From Oreohelix idahoensis (taxonomy: Eukaryota > Mollusca > Gastropoda > Stylommatophora > Oreohelicidae): a stretch of 64,000 bases of DNA. Shown here piece by piece: positions 45,801-56,849 of the stretch. Below the pieces are notes generated by a model. That model saw only the letters and a list, made by a program, of their open reading frames with translations. It ran no database searches and was not told the origin of the DNA. The position numbers were made by a program, and so were the translations under genes. Within the stretch, counting starts at the first letter, position 1. Every line of letters starts with the position of its first letter. The stretch lies in the NCBI GenBank assembly GCA_024509875.1, contig JAMPIV010019867.1:1-64000 (forward strand), in the 5' to 3' direction.

Positions 45801-46581
45801 CATATCTACAGCCCAAAATCAGGGGGTAGATGGGATCCTTTAGAACAGCGGCTCTGATTTCTCCAGTCACATACCGCGATTGAACCTGAATCTTGCACAC
45901 TGGTAGAATCATGGGCGCACCAGATTTGGTGGGTCCTTGTATTTCAATCGTCTCCTCTGTAATTTGGTCAGAATTAACAAGAGAAGCTGCGACGATTGCA
46001 TCATAAGATAATCCAGTGTCATACAAACAAAGAGCTCTCTCCCCATTAACCAAAACAGATTCAATGACAGCTGGTCGCTTCGAAGAATCTATGTCATCCT
46101 TTGAGGGCTCCGGGCTGTCAGATCTGGTTGTTATGCAAGCTGCATTCATGGGGAGGGGTCGGCGCTTACAATCACGAGAACTATGTTTAGGCGACCGACA
46201 GTGTTGGCACACATCCCTCTCTGTGTTTGCTGTATAGGAAGTTTTCCTTTCCGTGTTCTTGTGGGTTTGTCCATTGTTGGGTCTGTCATGGTGAGTTTTC
46301 ATGTAGGGTGGCTTGGAGCTTGTAATACTATGGGAGCTGTTAGGCGCAGTCTGCCGAGCTGGATAGTCTGTATATCTCCGTCTGGAGGTCAGAGTCTCAG
46401 CCTGTGCATTCTGAAAGCGTTCTAATAAGGTAATCATGGTATTTAACCTTTCTGCCCCGTTTTCTACCAGAAATCGTCTCATCTCAGGGCTCATCATTTC
46501 TTTCAGTTGCTCCATTAGTATTAATTCTTGCAGTCCTTCGTAAGATTTCTCGAATGACGTGAGAGTGAGCCATTTCTGCAA
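42826..46581 (-). CDS. Ty3 element 2 gag C-terminus, protease, integrase, reverse transcriptase, RNase H
   Basis: 1,251 open codons. Residues 1-60 are SCAN-like capsid helices (EGLQELILMEQ to LLERFQNAQ); the open frame extends slightly upstream of the first ATG. CCHC knuckle at 125-138 (CQHCRSPKHSSRDC). Protease LYDTG (D188) with LILG near 254. Integrase HHCC (H363, H370, C400, C403) and core D433, D492, E528 (35 residues between the last two), then a GPY module (WRGPYAV, about 667). Reverse transcriptase has active site FMDD (940-943). RNase H has D1091 in LRTDAS and E1133/E1135. Integrase-before-RT order as in Gmr1 elements. It stops 34 bases before the 3' LTR. No internal stop, so the enzyme part looks intact. 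Confidence 0.95.
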   Translation of the reverse strand: MQKWLTLTSFEKSYEGLQELILMEQLKEMMSPEMRRFLVENGAERLNTMITLLERFQNAQAETLTSRRRYTDYPARQTAPNSSHSITSSKPPYMKTHHDRPNNGQTHKNTERKTSYTANTERDVCQHCRSPKHSSRDCKRRPLPMNAACITTRSDSPEPSKDDIDSSKRPAVIESVLVNGERALCLYDTGLSYDAIVAASLVNSDQITEETIEIQGPTKSGAPMILPVCKIQVQSRYVTGEIRAAVLKDPIYPLILGCRYVFLGEPARPLSVAAVQTRDQCRQNPESGTPTNIFPEELKKAQTADSTLSPCFKKLPKSHTPPLKGEIYKKNGLLYRRAGKGASEHSQLIVPSSYRTQILEMGHALPFSGHMGIGATMQRISCHYYWPGMNADIKQYVQSCAQCQKVAPKHWVAPVTLGEMPVTGTPFERVTVDIVGPLIRTKKKNSYILTLVDTCSMWAEAVAMPSCDSTHVAEALLTIFTRLGFPLQILTDNGSQFRGKLMEEVFRIFQTRHIHTSPYHPQSNGQVERFNGTLISILRKLEQENPSSWDSYLPAALFAYREVPHHSTGIPPATLLFGRPIKGPLEALLRSWTDDKADDTVITASHYVEELKQRLQTGWKLATANLRKARQKHAQYYNRTAKDRELNIGDKVLLLLPSSHNKLQIGWRGPYAVVEKISRTNYKIAIKGKRKIYHINLLKKYNERASVEPVHLMALAVASEVEDEPNVAVEYPLSLSETQADVQISHTLTLEQHELVQTMLEKYAEVLTDRPGLTSLVEFDMKLKDAMPVRVKNYPIPYAKADALREEIEKLLSAGIISPSESPYSASVVLLRKPTGEHRLCIDYRRLNAVSEYQAEPLPDQNSLFTKLNTARYFSKIDLSKGYYQIPVKKEIRPLLAFSTPEGHFEFNVLPFGLHNAPSTFTRMMRKLLAPLHNPAITNFMDDILIATDTFEEHLNAIEMLLRRLKDTGLTARPTKCQIGFDQLGFLGHTISQGYMFPEERNVDKLRNAPRPITKKDVRSFVALCGFYQRYIKDFNTISAPLTNLTKKNTPEKVIWTAECENAYSTLKEKLTEKPILHLPNLSRPFILRTDASQIGIGATLLQTGEDNASTLFPIAFASRKLNAAERNYSTIERECLALVGGIQKYQPYLYGKPFTDQCDHQPLMFLAASKNLNSRLMRWSMLMQPYNFKVEYIPGKLNVGADFLSRHPCSGEEQASQQRPNKPNLPKNFQDGEGNQTRTERDREEDVSRN

Positions 46582-46639
46582 ATAAGCTTCCAGGCGAGCA
46601 GCATACTGGGTGTACGATTCTCCATTTTCTTTACGGAAA

Positions 46640-47270
46640 TTTCTGAACCTGAAGCATTCAATTCATAGCGAGCTAAGAGGGCTTTCTTAAGACAGTTATA
46701 GTCATTCTGTTCATGAGGCGCCAGTTTTAGGAATACATCATATCCAGCACCCCTGAGTCCTTGCGAGAGTTTCAGATTCCACCTCTTCCGGTCCAGCCCG
46801 AACGAAGAAGCAAACCTCTCGAAACGGTCCAAGAAGCTGTCCATGGTATCTTTTCCCTCCAAAAATGGCTCCAGAGGAAAGGCCATCGGTCCCAGGTGTG
46901 GTGTAGGGAGACCTGATGCACTCTCAGATTGAAGGGGCGAGGGCGGAGAAGATGAAGTTTCGGAATTGCTCCCAGCTTCCTTGCTTTTTGAGAGAAGTTC
47001 AACATCCAGTTCCTTCATTTTCAGGGCATGTTGTCGTTCCTTCTCCTTCTCTTCTGCCGCCCTTATTTCACGATCCTTCTCCGCTTCTGTCGCTCTGATT
47101 TCACGATCCTTCTCCGCTTCTGCCGCTCTGATTTCCCTGTCCCTCTCCGCTTCTGCCTCTCTGATGCTCTTCATCTCTGAGGATACATAGTCTGCAAGCT
47201 CTTTTCCTGCAAGCCCCACCTCTTTTCCACTCTCAATTAACAAAGCTCTTACTTTTGCTGTTTCTGCCAT
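46640..47270 (-). pseudogene. Ty3 element 2 gag N-terminus (frame break near 46650)
   Basis: Starts at the ATG 47270. A LIESGKEVGLAGKELADYV motif parallels the gag start of element 1 (GKxxxxxGKxLxxxx). It is followed by a coiled coil made of three copies of EAEKDREIRA-type units, a proline/serine linker, and the capsid N-terminal region (FLDRFERFASSFG to LKKALLARYEL). The frame then shifts at about 46648-46658 and the capsid continues in the frame of the 1,251-codon segment. A single small indel could be real damage or an assembly error. Confidence 0.85.
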
Positions 47271-47724
47271 TGCAATATTGGATCAAGTCGAATGAGCTTG
47301 AATAAACCTACTCACAAACCAATACAGGTAAAAGTAATACTGTCTAATATTAATAATATAGTGTATTACTGCCACAACAATAAAACAAAATTTTGCAACA
47401 ACAACAATTTCAACCAATAGAATAGCTCTTAGTTAAGTAGCTCAGTTAAATCTTGTATACAACTTAAATAAAAAATTGGACCATACACTAGAAGATCAGT
47501 CACCAGTTATATTTTGTGTACTATTCTATATGTGCAATATACTGCATATAAGATCAAACCAGTTACATGCAAAGTGTACTGGGAAGCTGTATAAGATTAC
47601 TCGATAACCAAACTATTAACCCAAGTTTGTTACCCAAAAGTAAAATGTATATTAGCAATAACTTTAATTGTAGTCTAGGGAACATACAGATGCTATGAGT
47701 TCATCCGGGACGAGCAGTCCAGTT
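47271..47724 (-). other. Leader of Ty3 element 2
   Basis: AT-rich 454 bp between the 5' LTR and gag. Near the LTR the minus strand has TGGACTGCTCGTCCCGG three bases in, a possible primer site, but I cannot assign a tRNA. Confidence 0.5.
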
Positions 47725-49435
47725 TGTGGCGACAGGGTAGAAGAAAGGATAGACAGAAGAAATAAAAGAGAGTACCAATCTCTTCCACAGTGTCTTTTGG
47801 CTCGCTGTAAGTAATAGTCCGACACTTGTAAGAAGAAATGTATCAGGAGACTGAAATTTAAACTCTTCTCAGTTAAGCAAAGAAGCAAATCCCATCAAGG
47901 ATCCTGAGAGTATGTTAGGTCTTCAGCCACACTTCCCCTGAGGTACTGATATGGCTCATGAGACCCCCAGCTGGTAATTAAGATAATGATTAACAAAAAA
48001 CAGTTAACTACCAAGCAACACAGAACATATAGTGAAAAGAAGGAAACAACAGTGAAATTCGTTTCTATGAATTTATGTATATTAGACCAAGCTAAATTGG
48101 TTACAGAAAAACACAAGAAAAAAAAAAAAACAAATATAATATATGTATATAGTTAATGTATACAGCACTGGGTAAATGGAGATAAAAATAGTCTACACAA
48201 AAGTTCTGTTTATATTTAGGATACCCTTTCACGATGGCTGAGGTTTATGTCCTAATTTTAATCATTGACTGGTATGACCTAAAGATCGATTAGTGTTTGG
48301 TCCTTTTTAAAAGTGCACTTATCATGAATGGGTTGCTGCTGTATGACGTCACACTATCACTGCAAGGTTTCTTCCCCCGGCCAAGTTGCTGGAATAATTC
48401 GTGTCAAGTACTGCAAGGTTTCACTACACTACTGCGAGTTTCACCTGCCTTTTGTCACCACCAGGGAGCTAGGAGATAGACACAAAGGAACAATCTATTT
48501 AGCTCTCTGGTTAGAGGCATTAATTTGTCCTGAGTGTGGTCCATAAACCAGGCTCAGATATTAGTCAAATTATTATATAAATGACATGGACCAATGTTGA
48601 GCGCCATTCTTCGAGCTGCAAACATATGATATTAATAGGATAGGGGCATAGGCATACATATATTATCAACTGTTGTAAAGGCATACCAAATCATATAGTA
48701 AATACATGGATGCGATAATGGTTACATTAAATAAAAGAAGCGACCAGGGTAGCGCACATGCTTTCTGTAAAACAACCTGAGGACATCAAAAGCATACAAA
48801 AGGCATATAAAATCATATAACCGTAAATATATGCATTTGGGAAAATATATCCATTACAGGAAAGTAGGCAATTGACTGAAAAGCAGTGCAAACATTAACT
48901 AATGTTAATTGCATATAATGAAATAATAATGAAAAGCAGTTCAAACATTCAATACAAATACTTGCATATAAGAAGATAATGCATTTCGCTCACCCGAATT
49001 GATTCCAAGATTGAATTTGGCTCAAAAACGGCATATACTATATATAAGTATTTCTCTCGCTGGTCTGACAGATTATTTGTTAGAAGTATCTGCAACTGGC
49101 TTGTCTGTTCGGGACTTTTGCAGATGTGAGTAAAATATACACGTTCTATAATCTCATATATACAGCTAACCGCGGTCATTCACCTCTGCCAACTGATCAC
49201 GGGTAAATGTCCTCAAATTGTACTCCGCCGGGGAAATCCTGAATATCTGGGGCAGTGGCCTGAGCCCCTCCGGGTCACTTGGAAATCCCAGGCTTATCTG
49301 GGTCATTGTCCTCTCAGGTGAATAACAAGCGACATAGTCTGGAAAATTCCGAGGGAGGTCATTGCCCGATCAGGCATTCAGAAAGGTAGAGAGCAGAGAG
49401 AGACAGAAGATTGTCAGACGAATAATTTCGCGACA
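47725..49435 (-). repeat. 5' LTR of Ty3 element 2
   Basis: 1,711 bp. The A homopolymer near 48118 is longer than in the other LTR. Confidence 0.95.
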
Positions 49436-49583
49436 AAGAGGAATTATTACAGTTTCCCAGACCAAGTTTATCGCAGAACACCCGTCATGAGAAGGAATTG
49501 CTATATTTTCCCAGACCCAGTGATTCGAGAGCATATGCACCGAAATTGCTCGTGTCCATCCAAAATCTGTGCGAGGAGATTGT

Positions 49584-49862
49584 AAGGTAAAGGTAAAGGA
49601 ACCCGTTACACGCCCATTGAGGCATATTGGGAATATGGTGTTAGGCCCATATTATCTTGACCGTCGGCACACTAGGGTTGATGTGGTCGGCATCACGCCG
49701 GCCGCCTTAACCTTCCAAGAAGTTGCTCTGGTACCCATTTGGGGCTGGGTCGACCCAGGAGCCGTTTGTGGCCTAAAGAAATCCCACCTCATCTAGGGAT
49801 CGAACCATAGACCACTGCGCCAGGAAGCCAGTGCACTAACCACTATGCTACCGCGGCTCCTA
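49584..49862 (-). repeat. tRNA-derived SINE, family C, with 12-bp target duplication
   Basis: Minus strand begins GGAGCCGCGGTAGCATAGTG. Box A is TAGCATAGTGGTTAGTGC (plus 49833-49850) and box B is GGTTCGATCCC (plus 49796-49806), in proper spacing for a tRNA head. Flanked by CGAGGAGATTGT at 49572-49583 and 49863-49874, which fixes both ends. Only the A and B promoter boxes are tRNA-like; the rest is a GC-rich body ending in CTTTACCTTAC. Confidence 0.9.
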
Positions 49863-50104
49863 CGAGGAGATTGTGTATAACCCAAAATCTTGGGGTAAGT
49901 TGTGAACATTTATTTTACAATGTGAATTTTCCATTTGTTTCTTGCTTAGTGGTTATATATGAGGCTGGAAACTTCAAGATACGAAAATAGTATATTCACT
50001 CTACAGCAAGCGGGGGTGATTGTTTCTGGCTAGTCGTGCAGAGGTGACCCTAGACTCCGACTGGAGCAGGGATGAGCGATGATTACATCACATGTGCCTC
50101 AAGT

Positions 50105-51116
50105 TTATCTTATCATTTTGTGAGATATATGTAGCTTGTTAATGTTAGTTCAGGCACAAATCATTATTCGCGCTGCCCAGACACATTTTCCCATTTAATA
50201 CCCAGAGGAATATTTGTGAATTTTATTCATCTTTCCTGAGTTACACTGTGTATGCTCAGGAATTTAATTCTTCTGAGAGATTAACATTGGTGGGTGGACA
50301 GCGAGAGGATGCGCCTGTTAAGCTTCCAACTCAGTGTACTTAGCAGAGGCATTCGTTTGTCTATTTTTCCAAAGGTTCGTGGTACAAGACTACTTGTGGT
50401 TACAAGCTACCAGACGATTCGAAGTACTGAAGTTACTACGCCACTTGTGTGAGAGAAGTACACTCATCACCAAGAAGTGACGGAAACCTCGACGACAGGA
50501 CTCACCTAGAGTTAATTTGTCTTGTAAAATAGGCGAAAGCAACGGACTCTGATAAATCCTCACCTACGTCTCAGTGACGAAAACTTGTATTTACAGCAAA
50601 ATTTCACCAATCTTTCCATATTTATTTTAACTGTAAAAGACTAATTCATTATTAAAATTGTTACATGTTGTTTTAAAACTAATCAACCATAGTCGCTTCA
50701 GTTTCTTTTTTTAAAATATGTATGAAAGCAAACGTGTGAGCCAGAATAGTATATGTATAAGTATACCTAGACATATATTTACTTCTAAACAGAGCCATAC
50801 CATGATAAGAGGAATTCGCTGAATTAACTTAGCTGGGGGCTTGAACGGGCTAAAAAACCATTGCTTAAATCCTTCACAAAAGGCGACGGACAGATAAAAG
50901 TTAACCATTGCTCAGCTCTATGCCGCATAGTTCTTGACTTCTGAATTATCTTGTGAACTCTCCCTTCGGATAGAAGCGTCATTGCACTTCTATCTACATC
51001 TCTGCCAAGAGTAATCTTGTGCGAGGTAAACACATTTGACGACCCAGTTTAGATACTCTTGAGTTTTTGCCATTGTTGGACGACTACTACAAAGTAGGGG
51101 AGGCAATCCGTGACAC
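50105..51116 (+). repeat. Dispersed repeat D, copy 2
   Basis: Collinear with 13105-14176; contains AAGAGGAATTCGCTGAATTA and TGGGGGCTTGAACGGGC and ends CCGTGACACA. Immediately followed by the 10-bp satellite. Confidence 0.6.
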
Positions 51117-51215
51117 ATCACTGATCATCACTGAACATCATTAAACATCACTGAACATCATTGAACATAACTGAACATCATCGAACATCGCTGAACATCA
51201 CTGAACATCACTTAT
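51117..51215. repeat. Small patch of the 10-bp satellite
   Basis: About ten units of ACATCACTGA-type sequence, the same as the array at 38741-40095. Confidence 0.92.
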
Positions 51216-51289
51216 GGGAATTACAATGTGATCCAACCCAACAGCATGAAATTGAGTCTCCTGCGAGTACATACAGTATTGCAAGGGGT

Positions 51290-51320
<31 letters not shown>
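51290..51320. repeat. 31-bp G homopolymer
   Basis: Uninterrupted G run preceded by GGGGT. Confidence 0.9.
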
Positions 51321-51321
<1 letters not shown>

Positions 51322-51589
51322 AAGGGGGATCTTGAGAGCTCGCGTCACCTTTTAAAATTCCCAGCGCCGACTCTGACAACAACACCTGACATTAATAATT
51401 CTTGTAATACCGGGGCCCGTGAAGTTGACACAAGAATAGTAACTTTGTAAGCTCTCATGTGGAAAAAAAGGCGACAAAAGAAAGGTCAAGCATGAGACCT
51501 ACTACCCCGATTCTGTAGACACTTCAAGCCAAAACACAAAGTTCAGCAAATATTAATAAGCACGTGTAATTCCCACGTGGGATCGGTTA
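51321..51589. other. Unassigned sequence
   Basis: No supported feature. Confidence 0.4.
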
Positions 51590-51784
51590 GCACGACAAGT
51601 ATGGGGAACCAAGATCCAGGGATCAAGACACGTCCAGGACGACCCAGAGTCCGCTGGGAGGACAACATTAGACAGTCTCTGAAGGACTGATGACTAGATT
51701 GAAGCCAGGCTAGAAGGAAGATAGCCGATTGGATAGTATGGCGCTCTCTCTGGCAAAACTCTAAACCCCGGGGTAGAAGAGGAA
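51590..51784 (+). pseudogene. Short LINE fragment (family gamma)
   Basis: Matches 2530-2735 of the first LINE relic, including GACGACCCAGAGTCCGCTGG; carries stops. Confidence 0.75.
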
Positions 51785-52020
51785 CGGTAGCTCCCCGGGG
51801 GTCTCATGAGACAAAGTAAGAAAAGGATTACTGATCACTCAGGCATTGTGTACGAGGTGACTAATATGAGATTTGTTTCCACCCATGGGTCTGGCAACTT
51901 TATCATATATAACAAAGTGCTGCAGAACCCACAGCGGTAGGAGCTTGTACTTTCATGTAGACATCATGCATTAAGGAGACCAGCTGTAGTGGTGTCTCCG
52001 TGCTCCGTAAGGAACGAACA
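51785..52020 (+). repeat. Dispersed short repeat B, copy 4
   Basis: Starts CTCCCCGGGGGTCTCATGAG and ends GTCTCCGTGCTCCGTAAGGA; fits between two LINE fragments. Confidence 0.6.
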
Positions 52021-52330
52021 AGAGGATGAATGTATGATTGAACGAATGGCGGATAAGGAAGACCCTAACGATGCGTAGGACACAAATTGAGAAAACTTCT
52101 ACATCATTACACGTCAGTTCTTGTTTAGAAATCCCCAAGCTAAGAGATGTCGAGGGATACTGTAAAGTACACGGAGACAAGAACTGGAGATAAGAATTAA
52201 AAGGGATACGGATGTCATGGAAATACTTTGATCGGACAGCACAGGCTTGAAGGACTTGCCACGAATTGTTGAAGACCTATTCTCCTTTACAAGATGAAAA
52301 GTAGTGAATGAATGTATGGACGGACACACT
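52021..52330 (+). pseudogene. Decayed LINE fragment (family alpha)
   Basis: Order of words (RRTQIEK-like, then EIPKLRDVEGYCK, then the terminal TYSPL region) follows the family-alpha C-terminus with many changes. Confidence 0.5.
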
Positions 52331-52844
52331 TCTGTATGTATCGCGAGTCTCAGTAATGGTAGTGTCATGTGTAGCGTCTAATTTAACCAAACTCGACATA
52401 ATCTGGACACTAACAATTCAGACTAGATGCTCGTGTCTCTAGTGTCAGGTGGCGGCATATCCTCAATCCTTCTCTCTGTTTTTCTCTCTATTTTCTCGCT
52501 CCTCTCCCTGTCTCCAGCGCTGGAAACCTCATTGTGGCTCCCACAATTACTCACTCCATTTCGTACGAACACTCGGAATAGCACGAGTAATCCTCACAGC
52601 TCTATCAAGCTCAACAAACATTAACCCGTTTTTCCCTTTAAACTTTGTAAACCTGAAAATTGCCTGCCTCGGAAATCCAACCCCCGGTTTAAAAATAAAG
52701 GGTGTTTCTAGTTTTTGTCTATTTCATTTTGAGTGTGCATGTGTGTGAATGTGAGTGAGTACGTGTGTGTGGAGTGGGGACGGTAGAGGTGTTTATAAAC
52801 AGAAAATTTGGAACAAGAGGACACACTGCTTCTGATTCATCGTC
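52331..52844. other. Unassigned sequence
   Basis: Nothing recognised. Confidence 0.4.
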
Positions 52845-53872
52845 TCCTACCATTTTTATCATTACTGCTGCTGCTACTACTACTAGTGTTACTATTACCA
52901 CCACCAGTACTACTGCTAATGCTATTACTACTACTACCACCACCACTATCACCACAAATGCTACTTCTACAACAACTACTACTAGTGTTACTATTATTAG
53001 TAGTGGAACTACTACGTCTAGTGTTAGCACTATTATTTCTACTTTGTGTTACTACTATTACTTCTAGCCTACTATTAATGTTATTATTACTACAACAACT
53101 ACAACTAATGCTACCACTGCTACAAAAATACTACAAGTGTTAACACTATTATTACTACTACTACTTTGTGTTACTACTGTTACTAATGTTACTTCTCATT
53201 CGACTAGAGTTACTACTACTACTAGTGTTACTAATACTATTACTAATCGTATTGTTATTACTACTACTAGTAGTAGTAATATAACTATACTATTAGTTAC
53301 AGTGTTGTCACTACAACTAGTACTGCTGGTACTTGTGTTATTACTTCAACTTGTATTACTATTACAATGACCACTATTACTAATATAGCAACAACTACTA
53401 ATGTTACTGCTACTACTATTACTAATAATACTTCTGCTATTACTACTGATAATATTACGGTGACTACTGCTGTTAATTTTAATACTACTACTACGTTTGC
53501 TGCAGTTGTTATTACTACTACTGCTACTGCTGCTGCTAATACAACATCGGCTGCTGTTACTATTACTACTACTCCTATTGCTAATACGTCTTCTGCTGCT
53601 ACTACTGTTACTACTACTGCTGCTGCTGCTACTGACAATATACGATGACTACTTCTACTGCTACTAATATAAATAGTACTACTATTTCTGTTGCTGTTGC
53701 TGTTAAACAATAATCACTACTACTACTACTATTGCTACTACTACTACTATTGCTACTACTACTATTGCTACTACTGCTACTATTGCTACTACTACTACTA
53801 CCACTACTATTGCTACTACTACTACTATTGCTACTACTACTACTACTACTATTGCTACTACTACTACTATTG

Positions 53873-53923
<51 letters not shown>

Positions 53924-54060
53924 TTGCAACTACTACTACTCCTCCTATTTCCATTAATAATACTACTATTTCTACTACTACTATCATTACACTACTAATA
54001 CTACAACTACTACTATTACTACTACTATTAAGATAACTCCATCTACAACTATTATTGTAA
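52845..54060. repeat. CTA/ACT trinucleotide-rich region
   Basis: About 1.2 kb dominated by ACT/CTA units with GCT, GTT and ATT variants. It is purest at 53715-53935. All open frames (poly-L, poly-Y, poly-T/N/A, poly-V) are by-products. Confidence 0.97.
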
Positions 54061-54229
54061 CCATTAATACTTCCCCTTCTTCCCCTGCCTGGCATACGAG
54101 GGTGGAATATGAAACATGAACAATCTAGATCAACATTAAAAAAAGGACATAAAATATGAACAATTTAAGCTAACAGGGAAGAACTGATAAGAATTATGAC
54201 AATCTATATTGACAGCATGAACGGATCTG

Positions 54230-54560
54230 TTGTATTTAATAATCTAAACAGATAACGAGAATCAGACAAGTGCCAGTGGAACACGAGATGAGAAGAAGAC
54301 GCTGACGATGGATAGGACACACATTAAGGAAACCTGTTGATAGTATTACAAAGCAGTGTCCTTGTTCTGGAAACTCCGGGGCAAGCGAGGTAGAGGAAGA
54401 TTGAAAATCAACATGAAAAAGAGAGATGAAGACAGAAATAAATGGAAGGATGAAGATAAAGAAAGACAATGAGCTGATGGCTAGTACAGGAGGATTTGGC
54501 ATGAGCTTGTTGACGGCATATGTTCCTTGGGGAGCTGAAGGGTACGGATGGCATGGACAT
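54230..54560 (+). pseudogene. LINE relic (family alpha)
   Basis: Encodes ITRIRQVPVEHEMRRRR, RWIGHTLRKPVDSITK and downstream decayed blocks matching the copy at 37990-38690. Confidence 0.75.
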
Positions 54561-54675
54561 CATACAATTAATGAAGCTAGCAGATCAAAAAAAGAAGGGA
54601 TATTAAACAATTCAGGCGGAAATAAAACAATAGATATGAAAGTTGAAAAATATTCCTCCCTTCCAAGTTTTATTT

Positions 54676-56580
54676 GTAGTGGAGCAAGGGCCTATCTCTG
54701 AAGTCGCCCTCATTCAGGTACTCTTGTAGTGGAGAAAGGGTCCATCTTTGAAGTAGCCATCATTCAGGTACTCTTGTAGTGGAGCAAGGGCCTATCTCTG
54801 AAGTCGCCCTCATTCAGGTACTCTTGTAGTGGAGAAAGGGTCCATCTTTGAAGTAGCCATCATTCAGGTACTCTTGTAGTGGAGCAAGGGCCTATCTCTG
54901 AAGTCGCCCTCATTCAGGTACTCTTGTAGTGGAGAAAGGGTCCATCTTTGAAGTAGCCATCATTCAGGTACTCTTGTAGTGGAGCAAGGGCCTATCTCTG
55001 AAGTCGCCCTCATTCAGGTACTCTTGTAGTGGAGAAAGGGTCCATCTTTGAAGTAGCCATCATTCAGGTACTCTTGTAGTGGAGCAAGGGCCTATCTCTG
55101 AAGTCGCCCTCATTCAGGTACTCTTGTAGTGGAGAAAGGGTCCATCTTTGAAGTAGCCATCATTCAGGTACTCTTGTAATGGAGCAAGGGCCTATCTCTG
55201 AAGTCGCACTCATTCAGGTACTCTTGTAGTGGAGAAAGGGTCCATCTTTGAAGTAGCCATCATTCAGGTACTCTTGTAATGGAGCAAGGGCCTATCTCTG
55301 AAGTCGCCCTCATTCAGGTACTCTTGTAGTGGAGAAAGGGTCCATCTTTGAAGTAGCCATCATTCAGGTACTCTTGTAGTGGAGCAAGGGCCTATCTCTG
55401 TAGTCGCCGTCATTAAGGTACTCTTGTAGTGGAACAAGGGCCGATCTCTGCAGTAGCCCTCATTGAGGTACTCTTGTAGTGGAGCAAGGGCCGATCTCTG
55501 CAGTAGCCCTCATTCAGGTACTCTTGTTGTGAAGCAAGGGCCGATCTCTGCAGTAGACCTCATTCAGGTACTCTTGTAATGGAGCAAGAGCCGATCTCTG
55601 CAGTAGCCCTCATTCAGGTACTCTTGAAGTGGAGCAAGGGCTGATCTCTGCAGTAGCCCTCAATCGGGTACTCTTGTAGTGGAGCAAGGGCCGATCTCTG
55701 CAGTAGACCTCATTCTGGTACTCTTGTAGTGGAGCAAGGCCTTTCTCTGTAGTCGCCCTCATTAAGGTACTCTTGTAGTGGAGCAAGGGCCCATCACTGT
55801 AGTAGCCCTCATTCAGGTATTCTTGTAGTGGAGAAAGGGCCGATCTCTGCAGTAGCCCTCATTCAGGTACTCTTGTAGTGGAGAAAGGGCCGATCTCTGT
55901 AGTAGTCCTCATTCAGGTACTCTTGTAGTAGAGAAAGGGCCGATCTCTGTAGTAGCCCTCATTCAGGTACTCTTGTAGTGGAGAAAGGGCCGATCTCTGT
56001 AGTAGTCCTCATTCAGGTACTCTTGTAGTGGAGAAAGGGCCGATCTCTGTAGTAGTCCTCATTCAGGTACTCTTGTAGTGGAGAAAGGGCCGATCTCTGT
56101 AGTAGTCCTCATTCAGGTACTCTTGTAGTGGAGAAAGGGCCGATCTCTGTAGTAGTCCTCATTCGGGTACTCTTGTAGTGGAGAAAGGGCCGATCTCTGT
56201 AGTAGCCCTCATTCAGGTACTCTTGTAGTGGAGAAAGGGCCGATCTCTGTAGTAGTCCTCATTCAGGTACTCATGTAGTGGAGCAATGGCCCATCTCTGT
56301 AGTAGTCCTCATTCAGGTACTCTTATAGTGGAGCAAGGACCCATCTCTGTAGTAGCCCTAATTCAGGTACTCTTGTAGTGGAGAAAGGGCCGATCTCTGT
56401 AGTAGTCCTCATTCAGGTACTCTTGTAGTGGATAAAGGGCCGATCTCTGTGGTAGTACTCATTCAGGTACTCTTGTAGTGGAGAAAGGGCCGATCTCTGT
56501 AGTAGTCCTCATTCAGGTACTCTTGTAGTGGAGCACCGGCCAATCTCTGTAGTAGCCCTCATTCAGGTACTCTTGAAGTG
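54676..56580. repeat. 50-bp tandem array with 100-bp higher-order phase
   Basis: About 38 units. From 54676 to 55375 two unit types strictly alternate (CAAGGGCCTATCTCTGAAGT against AAAGGGTCCATCTTTGAAGT), giving seven 100-bp dimers. From about 55376 the array switches to monomeric units with GCCGATCTCTGCAGTAG, then after about 55850 to units with GCCGATCTCTGTAGTAG. Confidence 0.96.
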
Positions 56581-56849
56581 ACAGTTTATGAAACAAGTTT
56601 GTTTAACAAGGTTGTGTTGTCAGCCCCACCAACAACTCTACTTTAGCTGCATCTTACGACATGCCTAGTGGCAGTAGTAATATTCTGCTTTCCTTGTCTC
56701 ATCAGAGACCCCTAGCTTCCAGACAGGGCGTGAGCGATATTTTTATGTTGTCTACTGTTGCGTTGAAGCGTCATGGGGAGAGCTGAAGCTTGTGTTCTTG
56801 AGCCAAGTGTGTCGCGTTGACTGCTGCGAGCCTGTGTTGTTGTAGGATG
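56581..56849. other. Spacer between arrays
   Basis: Non-repetitive; no coding motif recognised. Confidence 0.4.

Larger units (their letters stand above)
41084..49435 (-). mobile_element. Ty3/gypsy element 2, Gmr1-type domain order
   Basis: 8,352 bp with LTRs starting TGTGGCG and ending GCGACA, and a perfect 5-bp duplication AAGAG (41079-41083, 49436-49440). The LTRs differ at only about seven positions by eye. Gag, protease, integrase, reverse transcriptase and RNase H lie in one minus-strand frame apart from one frame break near 46650. Integrase precedes reverse transcriptase, as in element 1, but the proteins are quite different, so these are two families. Young insertion. Confidence 0.95.

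Noticed and set aside
49584..49862. Functional tRNA gene
   Set aside because: Box A and box B are present, but the acceptor stem does not close, the body continues for about 200 bp, and target duplications flank it: a SINE.
53691..54095. Poly-leucine, poly-tyrosine and poly-valine open frames
   Set aside because: Direct translation of the CTA/ACT repeat.
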